Positions 7,054 to 16,126 of a DNA stretch of 64,000 nt are shown piece after piece. The stretch comes from Halobacillus sp. Marseille-P3879. Its GTDB lineage: Bacteria > Bacillota > Bacilli > Bacillales > Halobacillaceae. Numbering within the stretch: the first letter of the stretch is position 1; the number at the start of each line of letters is the position of its first letter. Under the pieces are notes generated by a model. The model saw nothing but the letters and a program-made list of their open reading frames with translations, had not been told where the DNA came from and searched no databases. Location of the stretch: positions 1-64,000 of the forward strand of contig NZ_OESS01000002.1 in the NCBI RefSeq assembly GCF_900240285.1, written 5' to 3'. A program made the position numbers and the translations under genes.

Positions 7054-8187
7054 GTGGATTTTCATCAATTTAAAGAAGAAGTAATCGCTTATAGTAAAGA
7101 AATAGGGATCGATAAAATTGGATTTGCCTCTGCTGATGTCTTCGGTGAATTAAAAGCGAGACTTCAACGACAACAAGCCCTTGGCTATCAATCCGGATTT
7201 GAAAAAGGTACGGTGGAGGAACGGTCAGAGCCAGAACGTCTGCTTCCTGAGGCTCAAACGATTATCTCAATCGCGCTTGCTTACCCTTCTAAAATGAAAA
7301 ACGCTCCAAAAAGTAAGAAGGGGGAGCGCAGGGGTGTATTTGCCCGTGCCTCCTGGGGGCGGGACTATCATGATGTCCTAAGAGAGAAGTTGAATCTGCT
7401 CGGAGCTTATATAAAAGAACACGTACCTGAAGCTGAATTTAAATCAATGGTGGATACTGGTGAGTTGTCAGACCGTGCTGTTGCTGAACGTGCCGGAATT
7501 GGTTTCAGTGGTAAAAACTGTGCCATTATCACACCTGAGTATGGCTCTTACGTGTACTTAGGCGAAATGGTTACCAATCTTCCATTTGCTCCTGACGATC
7601 CCGTGGAAGATAGTTGCGGGGACTGTAATATTTGCGTAGATACCTGCCCGACTGATGCATTGGTGCAAGGTGGTCAGCTTAATGCTCAGAGGTGTATTGC
7701 CTTCCTTACTCAAACAAAAGATTTCTTGGCAGAGGAGTACAGAACGAAGCTTGGCAATCGGTTATATGGTTGTGATACGTGTCAAACCGTTTGTCCTAAA
7801 AACAAAAAGAAAGATTTCCACAATCATGAGGAATTTGAACCTGATCCAGAAATAGCCAAGCCTAAGTTAATACCCCTGTTATCCATCAGTAACCGGGAAT
7901 TTAAAGAGCAGTTCGGTTCGATTTCCGGCTCATGGCGTGGTAAAAAACCGATCCAGCGTAATGCGATACTGGCTCTCGGCCATTATCGGGAAGAAGCTGC
8001 GGTAGATGAATTGATCCGTTTAATGAAAAATGACCCACGTCCCGTAATTCGGGGAACAGCAGCCTATTCGTTAGGTAAAATAGGCACAGTCGACTGCTTC
8101 CGTGCTATTGAGGAAGCGCAGGCTGTGGAAGAAGATGAACAAGTGGTTTTTGAAATGAAAAAAGGCTTACAATTTCAAGAAAGATAA
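7054..8187 (+). CDS. queG: Epoxyqueuosine reductase QueG
   Basis: A 377-residue enzyme that reduces epoxyqueuosine to queuosine in the tRNA wobble base, using cobalamin and two 4Fe-4S clusters. The ferredoxin-like clusters are visible as CGDCNICVDTCP (Cys 188, 191, 194, 198) and CDTCQTVCP (Cys 240, 243, 247). The conserved MVDTGELSDRAVAERAGIG sits at about residues 132-150. A HEAT-like helical tail follows residue 300. GTG start after AAAGGAGG. It is the counterpart of B. subtilis YhbA, and the following yhbB-like and trmL genes preserve that neighbourhood. Confidence 0.95.
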   Translation: MDFHQFKEEVIAYSKEIGIDKIGFASADVFGELKARLQRQQALGYQSGFEKGTVEERSEPERLLPEAQTIISIALAYPSKMKNAPKSKKGERRGVFARASWGRDYHDVLREKLNLLGAYIKEHVPEAEFKSMVDTGELSDRAVAERAGIGFSGKNCAIITPEYGSYVYLGEMVTNLPFAPDDPVEDSCGDCNICVDTCPTDALVQGGQLNAQRCIAFLTQTKDFLAEEYRTKLGNRLYGCDTCQTVCPKNKKKDFHNHEEFEPDPEIAKPKLIPLLSISNREFKEQFGSISGSWRGKKPIQRNAILALGHYREEAAVDELIRLMKNDPRPVIRGTAAYSLGKIGTVDCFRAIEEAQAVEEDEQVVFEMKKGLQFQER

Positions 8188-8257
8188 ACGAATCTCCCTT
8201 TTCAGAATATAATAGGTCCTGTATAATAGAAAAAACTGTTAGTAAGAGGGGTTTTAT

Positions 8258-8800
8258 ATGAGCAACCAATCCATGATCTATTACGATGTGATGGATACAC
8301 CCGTCGGAGATATAACTATATTAGCTACCGATGAAGGGATATTACGAATTGACTATGGTCGCTTTGAAGACCTGCACTCTTTTTACCAAACGTGGATAAA
8401 GAAACACCTGCTCAAAAGTTCATTTATGCACAGTCCTGAACATCCCTACGTTCACCAGGCGATAATGGAACTCAGTGAATACTTTACAAGAGAACGAGAA
8501 ACGTTTACTCTTCCGCTTCTTTGCTATGGGACCCCTTTTCAAAAAAGTGTCTGGCGTGCGCTGCGAGAGCATATTCCCCTGGGGATGACAAAGACGTACA
8601 AAGATATAGCGCTCGCTCTTCAGGCTTCCCAATCTGTGCGGGCAGTCGGCGGGGCGATTAATAAGAACCCTTTTGCTATTGTTGTCCCTTGTCACAGAGT
8701 CATTGGAAGCAATGGAAAGCTTGTCGGTTATGCAGGCGGTTTAGATCGGAAACGCCAATTATTGGAGTTAGAATCCGACCAAACTAGATTAAAGGCCTAA
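8258..8800 (+). CDS. ogt: Methylated-DNA--protein-cysteine methyltransferase
   Basis: A 180-residue suicide enzyme that transfers the alkyl group from O6-alkylguanine to its own cysteine. The active site PCHRVIG is at residues 144-150, with Cys145. The helix-turn-helix DNA-binding part (TKTYKDIALALQ, then SVRAVGGAINKNP) precedes it. Length fits the Ogt type with a short N-terminal domain. ATG after GAGGGG. It sits between queG and the amidase gene, with a terminator right behind it. Confidence 0.93.
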   Translation: MSNQSMIYYDVMDTPVGDITILATDEGILRIDYGRFEDLHSFYQTWIKKHLLKSSFMHSPEHPYVHQAIMELSEYFTRERETFTLPLLCYGTPFQKSVWRALREHIPLGMTKTYKDIALALQASQSVRAVGGAINKNPFAIVVPCHRVIGSNGKLVGYAGGLDRKRQLLELESDQTRLKA

Positions 8801-8810
8801 GTTTTAGTTA

Positions 8811-8835
8811 ACTCCCTAATAAAGGGAGTTTTTTT
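8811..8835 (+). terminator. Terminator after ogt
   Basis: ACTCCCT-AATAA-AGGGAGT stem-loop followed by seven T. Confidence 0.85.
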
Positions 8836-8887
8836 GTATGGTTTTCTTTTCTTGTTCATATAGTGATAGGACAGGAGGGGATAGGCA

Positions 8888-9745
8888 GTGAATGCGATCA
8901 GAAGGTATTGGGAAGATATTATGGAACGTTTATTTACTCAAGAAGAGGAACTGTGGCTGTACCGTAAAGTCCAGGGATTTACGGAGAGGGGCCAGCAGGT
9001 AAAGAGAGCAACATTCGCCATCCGTCCTTACCACCGGGTGACGTATGACAGAGACCAGTATGTAGATTATCTTATTTCTGTTCATTTATATATTAAGGAT
9101 GGATTAAAATCGTACTTAGAAGAAGGCGTTTATTCCTGCTGTTGCTATGTTCAGGGGGATGAAATCATTGAACAAACCACCCTCACAGAAAAACTTCTCT
9201 CTCCGAGTAAGGCTAACCTAACTCCTCAATTTATCGAAAAAGAGGAAGAGTTAAGATCACCCTTCAGCTATGACAGAAGGGAAGCCGTTCGTTATGCAGA
9301 GCAGTGGTGGGATAGCTATAATCCTGCCTACAAGCATTTTGATGTAGATTGTACCAATTATATTTCCCAATGTCTGCGAGCAGGAGGAGCTCCGATGTTA
9401 GGCCAGCATAACCGTAGCAAAGGATGGTGGTACAGCGGAAAAAGCTGGAGCTATAGCTGGGCTGTCGCCCACTCTTTAAGATGGTATTTAAGCGGGGCGA
9501 GGAAGGGATTAATAGCAAGCGAGGCTTCAGAAGCAAACCAGTTATCCCCGGGTGATATTATTTGTTATGACTTTCAAGGGGATGGACGATTTGATCATAC
9601 GACGATTGTTGTCAATAAAGATAGTCAAGGGGAACCTTTGGTAAATGCCCATACTACTAACAGTCGTCAGCGGTTTTGGGCATATACGGATTCGACAGCC
9701 TACACACCCAATATTCAATATAAATTTTTTCACATTGGAGGCTGA
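8888..9745 (+). CDS. Amidase-domain protein, YhbB-like
   Basis: A 285-residue protein whose second half is the putative amidase domain (Amidase_6) found in B. subtilis YhbB. The likely nucleophile is Cys155 in FDVDCTNYISQCLRAGG. The partner His lies in GRFDHTTIVV near residue 239, an arrangement like NlpC/CHAP cysteine peptidases. No signal peptide is visible, so it is either cytoplasmic or exported by another route. GTG start preceded by AGGAGGGG about 8 nt upstream. The position between queG/ogt and trmL matches the yhbA-yhbB-cspR order. The cell-wall substrate is inferred. Confidence 0.82.
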   Translation: MNAIRRYWEDIMERLFTQEEELWLYRKVQGFTERGQQVKRATFAIRPYHRVTYDRDQYVDYLISVHLYIKDGLKSYLEEGVYSCCCYVQGDEIIEQTTLTEKLLSPSKANLTPQFIEKEEELRSPFSYDRREAVRYAEQWWDSYNPAYKHFDVDCTNYISQCLRAGGAPMLGQHNRSKGWWYSGKSWSYSWAVAHSLRWYLSGARKGLIASEASEANQLSPGDIICYDFQGDGRFDHTTIVVNKDSQGEPLVNAHTTNSRQRFWAYTDSTAYTPNIQYKFFHIGG

Positions 9746-9794
9746 TAGATATGGTATAATAATTTAGTTGATGACGTAGAGCGAGGTGAGAAGA

Positions 9795-10271
9795 ATGTCC
9801 AATCATATTGTATTATTTCAGCCCGAAATACCTGCCAATACAGGAAATATTGCTCGTACATGCTTAGCAACGAATTCACAGCTTCACCTTATTCGACCTT
9901 TAGGATTCTCTACAGATGATAAAATGCTGCGTCGCGCCGGTTTAGATTATTGGCATGACGTTACGATTCATTATTACGATTCCATCCAGGAACTATATGA
10001 CCGTTATCCAGCAGGAGAATTCTTTTATATAGAGAACTTTGGTACGAAGTCGTATGCTGATTTTGACTTTAGTGATTCAGAGCAATCCTGGTTTTTCGTT
10101 TTCGGGAGAGAGACGGATGGAATACCTAAGCAGCTGCTGCAAGGACTTGAAGATCGCTGCCTACGTATACCTATGACGGATAAAGTCAGATCATTAAACT
10201 TAGCTAATACGGCTTCGATCATTTTGTTCGATGCTTTAAAGCAGCAAGGTTTTCCTCAGTTAATTAAATAA
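9795..10271 (+). CDS. trmL: tRNA (cytidine(34)-2'-O)-methyltransferase TrmL
   Basis: A 158-residue SPOUT-class methyltransferase that 2'-O-methylates the wobble nucleotide of tRNA-Leu isoacceptors. The knotted SAM-binding motifs are clear: the N-terminal PEIPANTGNIARTCLA, then FGRETDGIP near residue 100, and IPMTDKVRSLNLANTASII near the C-terminus. A GTG nine bases upstream (9786) is in frame, but the ATG at 9795 is preceded by AGGTGAG at good spacing. It is the counterpart of B. subtilis CspR. Confidence 0.94.
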   Translation: MSNHIVLFQPEIPANTGNIARTCLATNSQLHLIRPLGFSTDDKMLRRAGLDYWHDVTIHYYDSIQELYDRYPAGEFFYIENFGTKSYADFDFSDSEQSWFFVFGRETDGIPKQLLQGLEDRCLRIPMTDKVRSLNLANTASIILFDALKQQGFPQLIK

Positions 10272-10330
10272 CAGCTTTAAAGGACTGACTATATTCTCTT
10301 AGAATAAGCGGGCTCAGTCTATTGATCGAT

Positions 10331-10368
10331 AAAAAAATCGCAGCTTCTACACGAAGTGCGATTTTTTT
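10331..10368 (+). terminator. Terminator after trmL (possibly bidirectional)
   Basis: An A-tract, an ATCGCA..CTTC/GAAGTGCGAT hairpin and a seven-T tract. The symmetry would also let it serve the minus-strand peptide gene that ends at 10444. Confidence 0.8.
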
Positions 10369-10443
10369 GCATTATAAAGATAATTCTTTGTGGGAACGAG
10401 GTTACTCCCCGGGTTCCGGCGTCTGCATTTTAGTTTTTATATG

Positions 10444-10539
10444 TTATTTTTTTGGACGTCCTGGCTTTACGTCGTAGCCAGCGGAAAAGATTGATACTAA
10501 GTATGTGACGCATACGAGAATAATCAAAGTTAACTTCAT
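10444..10539 (-). CDS. 31-residue hydrophobic peptide, unknown function
   Basis: A very short gene on the minus strand with an ideal ribosome binding site (AAAGGAGGTCGC, 8-9 nt before ATG). The peptide begins MKLTLIILVCVTYLVSIF, a single membrane-spanning stretch, followed by a short tail ending PGRPKK. The size and the hydrophobic N-terminus with basic tail are compatible with a small membrane or sporulation peptide. They also resemble small type I toxins, but no antitoxin RNA was demonstrated. It is convergent with trmL. Confidence 0.55.
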   Translation of the reverse strand: MKLTLIILVCVTYLVSIFSAGYDVKPGRPKK

Positions 10540-10725
10540 GTAAAGCGACCTCCTTTAATAGCTGAGCAGACAAGCAGTGATGTTTGTTATTATAACCCAT
10601 TTTCGTGAGAATGTGAATTGATTGTAAGTGAAAATTAAAAAGATCACTTTTCGCCCATACATCCTGTTGGAGCGGCACATATGTTGAAATGTAGGTGAAT
10701 AACCCGCTTGCAATGGAGGGATGAT

Positions 10726-10980
10726 ATGCTGCCTTATTCGCACGAGTTCGAAGATGATATGCGTTTTATAGATCCTCATGAATATGAAGATGATCGGTTT
10801 ATTGGAGGGTTTATAGGAGGTCCTTTTGTTGGTGGATTTTTAGGAGGACTACTTGGAAGTGCTATATTTCCACCTTACTATGGTGGAGGAGGCGGAGGAT
10901 ACTACCCACCGCCCTATTACGGCCCGCCAGGCCCCCCACCGCCATACTATTACCCATATGGCGGAGGATATTACTGGTAG
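10726..10980 (+). CDS. Gly/Pro/Tyr-rich small protein (84 aa)
   Basis: The protein starts with an acidic segment (residues 1-25, rich in Asp, Glu, His). A glycine-zipper-like hydrophobic stretch follows (GGFIGGPFVGGFLGGLLG). It ends in a low-complexity tail of Gly, Pro and Tyr, with runs such as GGGGGGYYPPPYYGPPG. A glycine zipper followed by a Tyr/Pro tail is seen in coat- or membrane-associated proteins of spore formers, so a spore-surface role is conceivable but unproven. The start is the ATG at 10726 (GGAGGG 6 nt upstream); an in-frame TTG at 10708 is less likely. A terminator follows directly. Confidence 0.65.
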   Translation: MLPYSHEFEDDMRFIDPHEYEDDRFIGGFIGGPFVGGFLGGLLGSAIFPPYYGGGGGGYYPPPYYGPPGPPPPYYYPYGGGYYW

Positions 10981-10989
10981 AAAATAGTA

Positions 10990-11015
10990 GACCGCTGTCT
11001 TTAGGCGGTCTTTTT
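10990..11015 (+). terminator. Terminator after the Gly/Pro/Tyr-rich gene
   Basis: GACCGC-TGTCTTTAG-GCGGTC hairpin followed by TTTTT. Confidence 0.85.
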
Positions 11016-11099
11016 CTATTTAATGATTATGGTATAATAGGAAAATAAATCCGACATAAGATTACATAATTATTTCTTTTTTCTGAAAGGATGTCACGA

Positions 11100-11771
11100 A
11101 TGGGGAAAATGATAGGTTACTTCCTGATGGGGATCGCTCTGCTAGTAACAACAGCATGTGGTTCAGAGCAATCAGATGAAAGCGATCCAATAGAAGTAAC
11201 TCTTGAACAAATCAAAAGTAAAGAGACCGAATCTCAGGAAATGCCCGAAGAAGAAATTAAAGAAGAAATTCCAGAAAACAATCTCGAAGATTTAGAGTCG
11301 GTTGAGGAAGACCTTGAGGATGAAGTCCAGGAGGAGACAGAGGTTGAAGAAGAGAATTTAGATGGTTCAACCAGGACAGAGGAATATACATATAATGAAA
11401 CCGATGAAGGGACATCTTCCCCTGATGCTCAGGCTTCTCCGTACAGCCCTGATACAAGTTCAAGCAGACCAGATTCAAGCAGTACAGACAACTCCTCATC
11501 TTCTGCCACATCACCGTCATCTTCCGAAGAACCAACTGAACTACCTGAGTCAGAAGAGACAGAAGGTACAGAAGAGCCTGAAGAAGATGAGGCAGAAGAA
11601 GAACAAGAACAAGAGTCTGAAGAACACAATGAAACAGTCGAAGAAACAGAAGAAGAAGTGGAAGAAGACGCAGAGGAAGATAGTCGCGAGGATGAAAGTG
11701 AAGTAAAAGAAGAGGAACAAGAACAAGAAGAACAAGAGATGACCGAGTCAGAAGAAGAGAACCCAGAATAA
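11100..11771 (+). CDS. Highly acidic lipoprotein, unknown function
   Basis: A 223-residue protein with a lipoprotein signal peptide (lipobox VTTAC-G, Cys near residue 20). The rest is almost wholly low complexity. An acidic part (EEEIKEEIPENN) comes first, then a Ser/Pro/Thr-rich segment, then about 90 residues made mainly of Glu. No globular domain is visible. It would be anchored to the outer face of the membrane with a strongly negative tail. Such composition suits a moderately halophilic cell and could bind cations, but that is inference. An alternative ATG lies 9 nt upstream (11091). Confidence 0.75.
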   Translation: MGKMIGYFLMGIALLVTTACGSEQSDESDPIEVTLEQIKSKETESQEMPEEEIKEEIPENNLEDLESVEEDLEDEVQEETEVEEENLDGSTRTEEYTYNETDEGTSSPDAQASPYSPDTSSSRPDSSSTDNSSSSATSPSSSEEPTELPESEETEGTEEPEEDEAEEEQEQESEEHNETVEETEEEVEEDAEEDSREDESEVKEEEQEQEEQEMTESEEENPE

Positions 11772-11841
11772 AAGGAAACGAAATTAAAACCATAGTCTCA
11801 ACCTCTAAAGTCGAACCCTTAACTACAAAAAAGAGAAATAA

Positions 11842-11896
11842 ATCCGAACTATCTCGTCCCCTTGAGGAAAAATTCGAATGATAGTTCGGATTTTTT
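11842..11896 (+). terminator. Terminator after the acidic lipoprotein gene
   Basis: ATCCGAACTAT paired with ATAGTTCGGAT across a 28-nt loop, then TTTTTT. A similar CCGAAC/GTTCGG hairpin recurs at 28433. Confidence 0.7.
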
Positions 11897-12181
11897 GTGA
11901 ACAGAAATACTTTTGTCCTAGTTCTAAAGGCTCGTTGTGTATGTCCTGGTGAACTAGATGAAAAGTGTCTTTCACTATCTTAAACAACTACCCGGAAGCA
12001 TGCCCTCTCAAGGCCTGCGGAAGAACGATTGAACCGTAATCTCTGGATATGGACATCTTGAGGCAGCCCATCCGTGGATTAGAAAGAGTTTTTCTCTCCT
12101 CTGGCAGCAAGAAAAAAGCTTGCGGAAAACCAGGGGTTCTCCACAAGCTGAATCCGCATGCTCAAACGGATATCTTCGCCT
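11897..12181. other. Intergenic stretch without a recognisable gene
   Basis: About 285 bp between the lipoprotein terminator and the lipA stop codon. Short open frames exist on both strands, but none has a ribosome binding site or familiar motif. It also contains the 3' region of the lipA transcript. No clear terminator for lipA was identified. Confidence 0.4.
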
Positions 12182-13126
12182 TTAAAATGTCGTTTTGTCT
12201 AATGTTTTCCCTTGAGATTCATAGCCTTGCATATACTTAATTCGACGTTGAGCTGAAGTTTCATTGACTTGCTCATCCGCATGATAAGAAGAGCGTACCA
12301 TTGGGCCTGCTTCGCAATGCTTAAATCCTTTTTCCATAGCAATTTGTTTTAATTCCTCGAATTCGTCAGGATGGTAATAACGTTCCACATTTAAATGTTT
12401 CTTCGTTGGCTGTAAATATTGGCCAATTGTCATGATATCTACATTATGAGCCAGAAGGTCATCCATTGCCTGAATAATTTCTTCTTTCGTTTCTCCCAAA
12501 CCTACCATCAAGCTGGATTTTGTCGGTGTATCCGGGCGGATTTCCTTCACACGGCGCAGCAGCTCCAGGGAACGATCATACATCGCACGGGCACGGACTT
12601 TCTTGGTAAGACGACGTACAGTCTCAATGTTGTGATTGAAAATGTCTGGTTCGCCCTCCATTAAAGTGTTCAGGCTTTCGTAATCCCCTTTCATATCAGA
12701 AGGGAGGATTTCTACGGTGCACCCGGGTACACGGCGGCGGATAGCTTTAACGGTTTCTCCAAAAACTGCTGCTCCGCCATCCTTTAAGTCATCACGGGCA
12801 ACAGCGGTCACAACCACATGTTTAAGACCCATAATTTCTACAGATTCTGCTACACGTTCCGGCTCTCCCCAATCTAATTCGTTAGGAAGGCCTGTTTTTA
12901 CTGCACAGAAGCGGCATCCGCGTGTGCAAGTGTCTCCAAGGATCATAAAGGTTGCTGTTTTACGTTCGCTCCAGCATTCATGAATATTAGGACAGCGCGC
13001 TTCTTCACAGACGGTATTGAGTTTCTTCTCACGCATTAATTTCTTTAAGCCTGTGTACGATTTGTTCGTGTTAATCTTAATCTTTAACCAATCGGGTTTA
13101 CGTATGTATTCATCTTTCTTAGCCAA
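12182..13126 (-). CDS. lipA: Lipoyl synthase LipA
   Basis: A 314-residue radical SAM enzyme that inserts two sulfurs into protein-bound octanoyl chains to form lipoyl groups. Both iron-sulfur sites are present: the auxiliary cluster C..C..C at Cys40, Cys45 and Cys51 ([13 protein letters not shown]) and the radical SAM motif CTRGCRFC at 67-74. The gene lies 18 nt downstream of lipM on the same strand, so the two form an operon. Its products are needed by the lipoyl domain of OdhB encoded at 22956. Good ribosome binding site (AAGGAG) before ATG. Confidence 0.97.
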   Translation of the reverse strand: MAKKDEYIRKPDWLKIKINTNKSYTGLKKLMREKKLNTVCEEARCPNIHECWSERKTATFMILGDTCTRGCRFCAVKTGLPNELDWGEPERVAESVEIMGLKHVVVTAVARDDLKDGGAAVFGETVKAIRRRVPGCTVEILPSDMKGDYESLNTLMEGEPDIFNHNIETVRRLTKKVRARAMYDRSLELLRRVKEIRPDTPTKSSLMVGLGETKEEIIQAMDDLLAHNVDIMTIGQYLQPTKKHLNVERYYHPDEFEELKQIAMEKGFKHCEAGPMVRSSYHADEQVNETSAQRRIKYMQGYESQGKTLDKTTF

Positions 13127-13144
13127 TTAGATCGTCTCCTTTTA

Positions 13145-13960
13145 TTATCTGGAATAATTCCACTCATTAGTGTTGTACCTTTTTTCAGCAAGCTCATAAA
13201 CCTCTTTCCATTGATCGTCACTAATTTTTAGAGGCTCAAGTTTAATATTTAACCCTTTTTCAAATCCTGATTTAAAAGCAGAACGGGTTTGATCATAGTT
13301 AACAGGAGTCTCTACAATGTCATTAATCGCAATGGCCTTGTCTGCAAATGACTTGCGGGCACGCTCTTTAATCCGTTCATTTTTGTAAATAAACATATCA
13401 AACAGCTTGTCTTCATCCACATTGATCGGAATTGATCCGTGTTGGAGAATGACACCTTTCTTTCTCGTTTGTGCGCTTCCGGCAGCTTTTTTTCCATCAA
13501 CGATTAATTCATACCAGGAAGGTTCTTCAAAACATACAGCTGACCCGGTAGAATTAAGTTTCTCTTCAGGTATGGCGAATTCTGCCTCTATGTTCAATTG
13601 TTTAAAACCTTCGAGCAGGCCTCTTGAAAGTACGAGATACGCTTCCTTAACCGAAGCCGGCATGTTCGGATGATCTTCTGAAACAATAATACTATATGTC
13701 AATTCATCATCATGAAGAACAGCACGTCCTCCTGTTTGTCTCCTGACCAGCTGGTATCCGTTTCTGTTAATACCTTCAATGTCTATTCTGCCTTCCACCT
13801 TTTGAAAATATCCTACTGAAAGTCCTGCAGGTTTCCAACCATAAAAGCGGAGAACAGGCGGGATTCTTCCTTCACTATGCCAATTCAGTAAAGCTTCATC
13901 CAATGCCATATTGACGGCAGGCGTTAAATGTCCAGAATCAACAAAGGACCATGTTTCCAT
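13145..13960 (-). CDS. lipM: Octanoyltransferase LipM
   Basis: A 271-residue octanoyl-ACP:protein transferase that starts lipoyl assembly on GcvH in Bacillus. It shows the BPL/LPL-type fold with MALDEALLNWHSEGRIPP near residue 18, RRQTGGRAVLHDDELTYS at about 73-90, and the catalytic Cys143 in SAVCFEEPSWYELIVDGKK. AGSAQTR and LQHGSI follow. The match to B. subtilis LipM is close over the full length, and the catalytic Cys context is that of LipM, not lipoate ligase. First gene of the lipM-lipA operon. Confidence 0.94.
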   Translation of the reverse strand: METWSFVDSGHLTPAVNMALDEALLNWHSEGRIPPVLRFYGWKPAGLSVGYFQKVEGRIDIEGINRNGYQLVRRQTGGRAVLHDDELTYSIIVSEDHPNMPASVKEAYLVLSRGLLEGFKQLNIEAEFAIPEEKLNSTGSAVCFEEPSWYELIVDGKKAAGSAQTRKKGVILQHGSIPINVDEDKLFDMFIYKNERIKERARKSFADKAIAINDIVETPVNYDQTRSAFKSGFEKGLNIKLEPLKISDDQWKEVYELAEKRYNTNEWNYSR

Positions 13961-14218
13961 TCATTAGACCTTCTTTCCATAAGTAATCCTTTATTCGATT
14001 AAATAGTCAAGACAATTCTAACAAGGGGACTATACCCTGTCAAAGCAAGGAGAAGCTTACAGTAATGGAAAACGCTTTTTTTGCGGGTGGTTGCGTGATC
14101 GCGCATACGGAAACTGCGGGGATCATCAAGAAAAGAGCTTGTACCTTATACGAATGTTTCTGTTCTCCCGAGCATAGGATGTATTAAATTTGCTAGTTAC
14201 GACGAGGGAGGTCGTTGA

Positions 14219-16114
14219 GTGGATATTATTAGAAGAATTCAAGATCACCGTGAGCATGAAGAGGAATTGAAGTGGGAAGGGACTTTCAGGGATTATTTAG
14301 AGCTGTTAAAAGACAAACCTTATTTGGCTCAATCTGCTCATTCTCGTGTTTATAATATGATTACTGAAGCAGGGGTAGAGGAAGGACCGCATCACAAAAA
14401 GTATTCGTTCTTTGATGAAGACATTTATGGCCTGGATGAAGCAATGGAAAGATTAGTAGAAGAATATTTTCACCCGGCGGCACGTCGACTGGATGTTAGA
14501 AAACGAATTTTGTTATTAATGGGACCTGTCAGTGGAGGGAAGTCCACACTCGTTAACTTGTTAAAACGGGGATTGGAAAAGTATTCGTATACTGATAAAG
14601 GCGCTGTATTTGCTATTAAAGGCTGTCCGATGCATGAAGACCCGCTGCACATGATTCCTCATCATTTAAGAGATGAATTTAGAGAAAAATACGGCATTCG
14701 CATAGAGGGCAGTTTATCGCCTCTAAACACGATGAGACTTGAACAGGATTACGGAGGACGTATTGAAGATGTGCTGGTAGAAAGAGTCTTTTTCTCTGAA
14801 GATAAACGTACAGGTATTGGCACATTCAGCCCTTCTGATCCCAAATCGCAGGACATTGCTGACCTAACGGGGTCAATTGACTTCTCAACTATCGCACAAT
14901 TTGGTTCGGAATCGGATCCGCGTGCTTATCGTTTTGACGGAGAGCTGAATAAAGCCAATCGTGGAATTATGGAGTTTCAGGAGATTTTAAAATGTGACGA
15001 AAAATTTCTTTGGCACTTACTCAGCTTGACGCAGGAAGGTAATTTTAAAGCGGGCCGTTTTGCTTTGATTTCAGCAGATGAACTTATTATTGCCCATACG
15101 AACGAAGCAGAGTACCGCTCTTTCATTGCAAATAAGAAAAACGAAGCGCTGCATTCGCGGATGATCATTATGCCGATTCCATACAACTTAAAAGTGACGG
15201 AAGAAGAAAAGATTTATGAAAAAATGATTCTAGATAGTGATATACGCGATGTTCACATTGCCCCTCACACGTTAAGGGTAGCTGCTATGTTCACGGTTCT
15301 TACACGTTTAAAAGAGTCTAAAAAGGCTTCAATCGACCTTTTGAAGAAGATGTATCTATACGATGGAGAAGAACTGGAAGGGTTCAGTGAGGTGGACGTT
15401 GAGGAACTGCGTAAGGAATTCTCTGATGAAGGTATGACGGGGATTGATCCGCGTTACGTGATTAACCGTATTTCCTCAACTATTATTAAAAAAGAAATGA
15501 CCTCTATAAATGCCCTTGATGTCCTTCGATCGCTTAAGGATGGGTTAGATAGTCACGCTTCTATATCTAAAGAAGACAAAGAGCGTTACCTGGAGTTTAT
15601 CTCTCTTGCCAGGAAACAGTATGATGATCTTGCGAAGAAGGAAGTTCAAAAGGCATTTGTTTACTCTTATGAAGAATCTGCGGTTACTCTTATGGATAAT
15701 TATTTAGATAACGTGGAGGCCTATTGTAATAAGACGAAGCTTCGAGATCCTCTAACAGGGGAAGAGATGAATCCAGATGAAAGACTAATGCGCTCGATTG
15801 AAGAGCAAATTGGAGTATCAGAGAATGCGAAGAAAGCGTTCCGTGAAGAGATTCTTATCCGCATCTCTGCTTATGCACGCAAAGGCAAGAAGTTCGATTA
15901 CCAATCACATGAGCGTCTAAGGGAAGCCATTCAAAAGAAACTGTTTGCAGATTTAAAGGATATCGTGAAAATTACCACATCCACAAAAACGCCGGATGAG
16001 CAGCAGCTGAAGAAAATTAATGAAGTCGTTGCCACACTCGTTGATGAACACGGTTATAATTCTACATCTGCCAATGAACTTTTAAAATATGTGGGCAGCC
16101 TGCTGAATAGATAA
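14219..16114 (+). CDS. prkA: PrkA serine protein kinase / AAA+ protein
   Basis: A 631-residue cytoplasmic protein with an N-terminal AAA+ ATPase domain and a C-terminal kinase-like domain, the standard PrkA length. The Walker A GPVSGGKST is at residues 102-110 and a Walker B-like RFALISADELIIAHTNEAEY near residue 285. In B. subtilis PrkA acts during sporulation, and with YhbH and SpoVR it forms a trio found together in many bacteria. GTG start after GGGAGGTCGTTGA. Both partners are in this window, but yhbH is about 8.4 kb away and spoVR about 43 kb away. Confidence 0.96.
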   Translation: MDIIRRIQDHREHEEELKWEGTFRDYLELLKDKPYLAQSAHSRVYNMITEAGVEEGPHHKKYSFFDEDIYGLDEAMERLVEEYFHPAARRLDVRKRILLLMGPVSGGKSTLVNLLKRGLEKYSYTDKGAVFAIKGCPMHEDPLHMIPHHLRDEFREKYGIRIEGSLSPLNTMRLEQDYGGRIEDVLVERVFFSEDKRTGIGTFSPSDPKSQDIADLTGSIDFSTIAQFGSESDPRAYRFDGELNKANRGIMEFQEILKCDEKFLWHLLSLTQEGNFKAGRFALISADELIIAHTNEAEYRSFIANKKNEALHSRMIIMPIPYNLKVTEEEKIYEKMILDSDIRDVHIAPHTLRVAAMFTVLTRLKESKKASIDLLKKMYLYDGEELEGFSEVDVEELRKEFSDEGMTGIDPRYVINRISSTIIKKEMTSINALDVLRSLKDGLDSHASISKEDKERYLEFISLARKQYDDLAKKEVQKAFVYSYEESAVTLMDNYLDNVEAYCNKTKLRDPLTGEEMNPDERLMRSIEEQIGVSENAKKAFREEILIRISAYARKGKKFDYQSHERLREAIQKKLFADLKDIVKITTSTKTPDEQQLKKINEVVATLVDEHGYNSTSANELLKYVGSLLNR

Positions 16115-16126
16115 ACATGAGATTAG

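Noticed and set aside
10430-10678. Minus-strand 82-residue open frame overlapping the 31-residue peptide gene
   Set aside because: It is a different frame without a binding site. The 31-residue frame at 10444-10539 has the strong signal.
11257-11793. Minus-strand Leu-rich 178-residue frame and other frames over the acidic lipoprotein
   Set aside because: They are out-of-frame translations of the GAA/GAG-rich repeat; composition bias explains their length.
12049-12240. 63-residue plus-strand frame overlapping the lipA 3' end
   Set aside because: No ribosome binding site, no motif, and it runs antisense into lipA.
14065-14187. 40-residue ORF upstream of prkA (starts MENAFFAGGCVIAHTETAG)
   Set aside because: AAGGAG is 12 nt away, which is long, and the sequence overlaps the prkA promoter area. 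Not enough support to call it.
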